Shown here: piece after piece, positions 5,236-7,803 of the stretch
Layout: each line of letters opens with the position of its first letter
How positions within the stretch are numbered: position 1 is the stretch's first letter
Assembly: GCA_964547725.1 (NCBI GenBank)
Contig: CAZJOO010000025.1
Location: 1 to 7,803 of the forward strand
Reading direction: 5' to 3'
Length of the DNA: 7,803 nt
From: JAAZMU01 sp964547725
Lineage (GTDB): Bacteria > Patescibacteriota > Minisyncoccia > Minisyncoccales > Minisyncoccaceae
Position numbers and translations under genes: made by a program
Notes under the pieces: generated by a model
Told to the model about the DNA's origin: nothing
Databases searched by the model: none
The model's input: only the letters and a program-made list of their open reading frames with translations

Positions 5236-6744
5236 ATGAACGAACTAGAAGAAATCAAAAACCGTCTTGATATTGTTGATGTAATTTCTGGATACATAAA
5301 GCTTGATAAAGCAGGGACAAATTACAGGGCCTGTTGTCCTTTTCACAATGAGAAAACTGCTTCTTTAATGGTTTCTCCGGCTAAGCAAATTTGGCATTGT
5401 TTTGGATGTTCTAAGGGCGGAGATATTTTTGAATTTGTTAAAGAAATAGAGGGAATAGATTTTGGAGACGCTCTTAAGATTTTAGCAAATAAAGCGGGGG
5501 TAGAATTAAAAGGATACAATAAAAGTAATACTAATCAAGAGAGAACAGAAAGACAAAAGACTGGAGAAGTTTTAGAGCAAGCAGCAAAGTTTTTTGAGTA
5601 CTATCTTAATAACTCTAAGGGAGGAGAAAGCGCAAAAGAGTATTTGATAAAAAGAGGATTTGACGAAGAGTTAATAAAAGACTGGAGAGTAGGATATGCT
5701 CCTAATAGCTTTGAGCAACTTTCTAAGTTTTTAGAAAATAGAGGGTATAACAAAATATATATCGAGAAAGCAGGTTTAGCATTTTTGAAAACAAATGGAA
5801 ACTTGTGCGATAGATTTAGGTCAAGAATTATTTTTCCTTTCGTAAATATTAACTCAGAGATAATTGGTTTCACGGGAAGAATTTTAGGAAAAGAAGAAAA
5901 TGTCGCAAAGTATTTAAATACACCGGCAACATTATTGTATGATAAAAGTAAAGCTCTTTTTGGAATTGATAAAGCTAAGGTTGAAATAAGGAAGGAAGAT
6001 AAGTGTATTTTAGTTGAAGGAAATGTTGATTGTATCATGGCGCATAAGGCAGGAACAAAAAATGTTGTTGCTGTTTCTGGAACAGCTTTGACAGAATTAC
6101 ATTTGAAGATTCTTAAAAGATATACTTCAAATTTAATATTTTCTTTTGATATGGATAGTGCCGGAGCGAAAGCAACAGAGAGGGCTATTGATTTAGCAAG
6201 AGAAATGGGATTTAATGTAAGTGTTCTTGATTTAAAAGAAGAAAAAGATCCAGCGGATGTAATTTTAAAACAAGGTAAAGAAAAATGGGTTGAAATAGTT
6301 AACAGTGCTGAAAAGATAATGGATTTCTATTTCCGAAAAGCTTTTTTAGATAAAAACATTGAAAAAGTTGATGACAAGAAAAAGATAATCGAAGAACTTC
6401 TTCCGCAAATTAAAAAAATAGATAACAGCATAGAGCAATCATTTTTTATTCAGAAATTAGCAGATGAGCTAATGGTAAGAGAAGANNNNNNNNNNNNNNN
6501 NNNNNNNNNNNNNNNNNNNNNNNNNNNNNNNNNNNNNNNNNNNNNNNNNNNNNNNNNNNNNNNNNNNNNNNNNNNNNNNNNNNNNATAGAAAATTGTCTC
6601 ATTAATTTAAAAAAAATATTTGAAGAAAAAGAAAAAATGGATTTAAGTTTAAGAATCAAAAATGAGAAAAATCCTTTAGAAACAGAAAAACTAATCGAAG
6701 AATATTTGAGTTTAATAAACAAAAGCTATGGTAAAGAAAACTAA
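5236..6744 (+). CDS. dnaG: DNA primase DnaG, interrupted by an assembly gap
   Basis: DnaG synthesises RNA primers for the replisome. Residues 1-416 precede the gap. The CHC2 zinc-binding domain has ligands Cys34, His37, Cys55 and Cys58 (CPFH and HCFGC). The catalytic core includes RFRSRIIFPF (193-202), GFTGR (211-215), and TOPRIM residues Glu261 in VEGNVD (260-265) and Asp305/Asp307 in FSFDMDSAG (302-310), followed by KDPADVI (337-343). A run of 100 Ns removes the segment after residue 416; 52 C-terminal residues resume in frame. The stated length (about 502 codons) therefore rests on the placeholder; bacterial DnaG is usually around 580-600 residues, so more is probably missing. The HxEKTPSF motif reads HNEKTASL here, losing the usual Pro and Phe. 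ATG 5236 is preferred over the adjacent TTG 5233 because it fits the upstream promoter spacing. The gene overlaps rpoD by 17 nt, as expected for an operon. Confidence 0.95.
   Translation: MNELEEIKNRLDIVDVISGYIKLDKAGTNYRACCPFHNEKTASLMVSPAKQIWHCFGCSKGGDIFEFVKEIEGIDFGDALKILANKAGVELKGYNKSNTNQERTERQKTGEVLEQAAKFFEYYLNNSKGGESAKEYLIKRGFDEELIKDWRVGYAPNSFEQLSKFLENRGYNKIYIEKAGLAFLKTNGNLCDRFRSRIIFPFVNINSEIIGFTGRILGKEENVAKYLNTPATLLYDKSKALFGIDKAKVEIRKEDKCILVEGNVDCIMAHKAGTKNVVAVSGTALTELHLKILKRYTSNLIFSFDMDSAGAKATERAIDLAREMGFNVSVLDLKEEKDPADVILKQGKEKWVEIVNSAEKIMDFYFRKAFLDKNIEKVDDKKKIIEELLPQIKKIDNSIEQSFFIQKLADELMVREXXXXXXXXXXXXXXXXXXXXXXXXXXXXXXXXXXIENCLINLKKIFEEKEKMDLSLRIKNEKNPLETEKLIEEYLSLINKSYGKEN
6486..6585. 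other. Assembly gap of exactly 100 Ns inside dnaG
   Basis: Exactly 100 consecutive Ns, the common placeholder for a scaffold gap of unknown size. The frames on both sides happen to line up across it, which has no biological meaning if the size is arbitrary. The lost sequence encodes the region linking the primase core to its C-terminal (helicase-binding) domain. Confidence 0.97.
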
Positions 6745-7803
6745 AGCAAAGACAAAAAAAGAAAAAGTTCTAAGCGAAGAGAAGTTAGAGCAGATTTTAA
6801 AGAAGGGTAGAGCCAAAGGCTTTATTACTTTTTCTGAGATTTTGTATTTTTTCCCTAATATAGAGGACAGCGTTTCTGAATTAGAAGATCTATTAGCCCT
6901 TATTGAAACTAATGGAATTGAAGTAAAGGAATCAAGGGGTTACTTAGAGGAGGACACTGAAGTGACTAGAAAAAAATCTCGTTCAATTGCTGGACTTCCT
7001 CACGTTGATTCTATTCAAACATATTTAAGAGAAATAGGAAAAATAAAGCCAATAGCAGCTAAAGAAGAAAAAGATTTAGCTAAAAGAATTGAGGCTGGAG
7101 ACTTAGAAGCTAAGAAAAAAATGGCAGAAGCTAATTTAAGATTAGTTGTTTCTATTGCTAAAAAATATGTCGGAAGGTCTCCTAACTTAACCTTGCTTGA
7201 TTTGATTCAAGAAGGTAATTTGGGATTATTTAGGGCTGTAGAAAAATTTGATTGGAGAAAAGGTTTTAAGTTTTCAACCTATGCTACATGGTGGATTAGA
7301 CAAACAATCACTCGTGCCTTAGCAGACCAAGCTAGAACTATTAGAATTCCTGTTCATATGATTGAGACTTTAACTAAATATACTCAAGCCAAAAGAAGAT
7401 TGCTTCAAAACTTAGGAAGAGAACCTTTGACAGAAGAAATTGCGGCGGAAATGGAAATGGAAATAGACAAGGTTAGATATTTAGAAAAGATATCTCAAAA
7501 AGCAGTGTCTCTTGAAACTCCGGTAGGAGAAGATGATAAGGATAGTGTTTTGGGAGAGTTCATTAAAGATGACAAACAAGAATCACCAGCAATTAAGGCC
7601 GGAAGAAGTCTTTTGAAAGAACATTTAGAAGAAATATTTAAAGATTTAACTGATAGAGAACAAGAAATACTTAAAATGAGGTTTGGTCTAAAAGACGGAG
7701 CTACTTATACCTTAGAAGAAGTAGGACAAAAGTTTACTGTTACTCGTGAAAGAATAAGACAGATTGAAGCTAAAGCTCTTGAAAAAATTAGAAAACACGA
7801 AGG
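6728..7803 (+). CDS. rpoD: Primary RNA polymerase sigma factor RpoD/SigA (3' end beyond window)
   Basis: This is the housekeeping sigma factor that directs RNA polymerase to promoters. The window holds 358 codons plus GG (a Gly whatever the third base), running off the edge without a stop; only a short C-terminal tail should be missing. Present in order are region 1.1 (about 16-70), region 1.2 DSIQTYLREIGKI (94-106), region 2 with KFSTYATWWIRQTITR (181-196), region 3.0 IRIPVHMIET (205-214), the sigma finger around DDKDSVLGEFIKDD (269-282), region 4.1 and the region 4.2 helix-turn-helix VTRERIRQIEAKAL (338-351). Tyr185, Trp188, Trp189, Gln192 and Thr195 match E. coli sigma-70 -10 readers Y430, W433, W434, Q437 and T440; His210 and Glu213 match H455 and E458, which contact the extended -10. 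The large non-conserved insert of E. coli RpoD is absent. The ATG overlaps dnaG by 17 nt without an SD, so coupled translation is likely. Region 1.1 marks it as the primary sigma. Confidence 0.96.
   Translation, partial: MVKKTKAKTKKEKVLSEEKLEQILKKGRAKGFITFSEILYFFPNIEDSVSELEDLLALIETNGIEVKESRGYLEEDTEVTRKKSRSIAGLPHVDSIQTYLREIGKIKPIAAKEEKDLAKRIEAGDLEAKKKMAEANLRLVVSIAKKYVGRSPNLTLLDLIQEGNLGLFRAVEKFDWRKGFKFSTYATWWIRQTITRALADQARTIRIPVHMIETLTKYTQAKRRLLQNLGREPLTEEIAAEMEMEIDKVRYLEKISQKAVSLETPVGEDDKDSVLGEFIKDDKQESPAIKAGRSLLKEHLEEIFKDLTDREQEILKMRFGLKDGATYTLEEVGQKFTVTRERIRQIEAKALEKIRKHE

Noticed and set aside
6711..6716. TTTAAT as a possible -10 for rpoD
   Set aside because: No TGn extension or -35 partner at 17 bp, 11 nt from the ATG, and inside the dnaG coding end; the 17-nt overlap makes co-transcription with dnaG the simpler explanation.
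5601..6722. Reverse-strand open frames at 5601-6038 and 6450-6722
   Set aside because: They are antisense to conserved DnaG sequence; the second also reads across the assembly gap.
1..7803. CRISPR arrays, tRNA/rRNA genes, riboswitches, insertion sequences, toxin-antitoxin or defence modules
   Set aside because: No spaced direct repeats, tRNA-like cloverleaf, transposase motifs or inverted terminal repeats were seen, and the longest spacer between genes is 51 nt.

Overview
The window is a low-GC (roughly 30% by eye), densely packed bacterial segment with all seven genes on the + strand. Genes are separated by 51 nt or less or overlap by 10-38 nt. The compact layout, the streamlined DnaG and RpoD, the single-PDZ membrane-anchored HtrA and the near absence of Shine-Dalgarno sites suggest a Patescibacteria/CPR lineage (Parcubacteria-like). 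This is inferred from overall character; no 16S rRNA or ribosomal marker is present. The standard bacterial code fits: no in-frame TGA occurs and all six visible stops are TAA or TAG.

The left half (41-3983) is a four-gene run with an envelope or glycan flavour: a GT-B-fold glycosyltransferase-like protein related to the MGDG synthase/MurG superfamily, a ten-helix EamA/DMT transporter, a membrane-anchored or secreted clan GH-A glycoside hydrolase, and a GT-A family 2 glycosyltransferase. Together they could make, move and trim a glycolipid or surface glycan, but no substrate can be read from the sequence.

The right half (3946-7803) is housekeeping: an HtrA/Deg serine protease, DNA primase (dnaG) and the primary sigma factor (rpoD, cut by the window end). 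dnaG-rpoD is the core of the classical macromolecular-synthesis operon; rpsU is not in front of it and htrA occupies that place. dnaG contains a run of exactly 100 Ns (6486-6585), an assembly gap of probably unknown true length, so the apparent in-frame read-through is not evidence of an intact protein.

The most interesting non-coding signal is a matched pair of promoter-like sequences, one before the glycoside hydrolase and one before dnaG. Each has TTGTTn, a 17-bp spacer ending in TGn, a -10 hexamer, then exactly 7 nt to the ATG. This predicts transcription starting at or one base before the start codon (leaderless mRNA). The sigma factor encoded here keeps the residues that read the -10 and the TGn extension. 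I saw no CRISPR array, tRNA, rRNA, insertion sequence, toxin-antitoxin or defence module, and no clearly undescribed system; this looks like a mostly ordinary chromosomal region.
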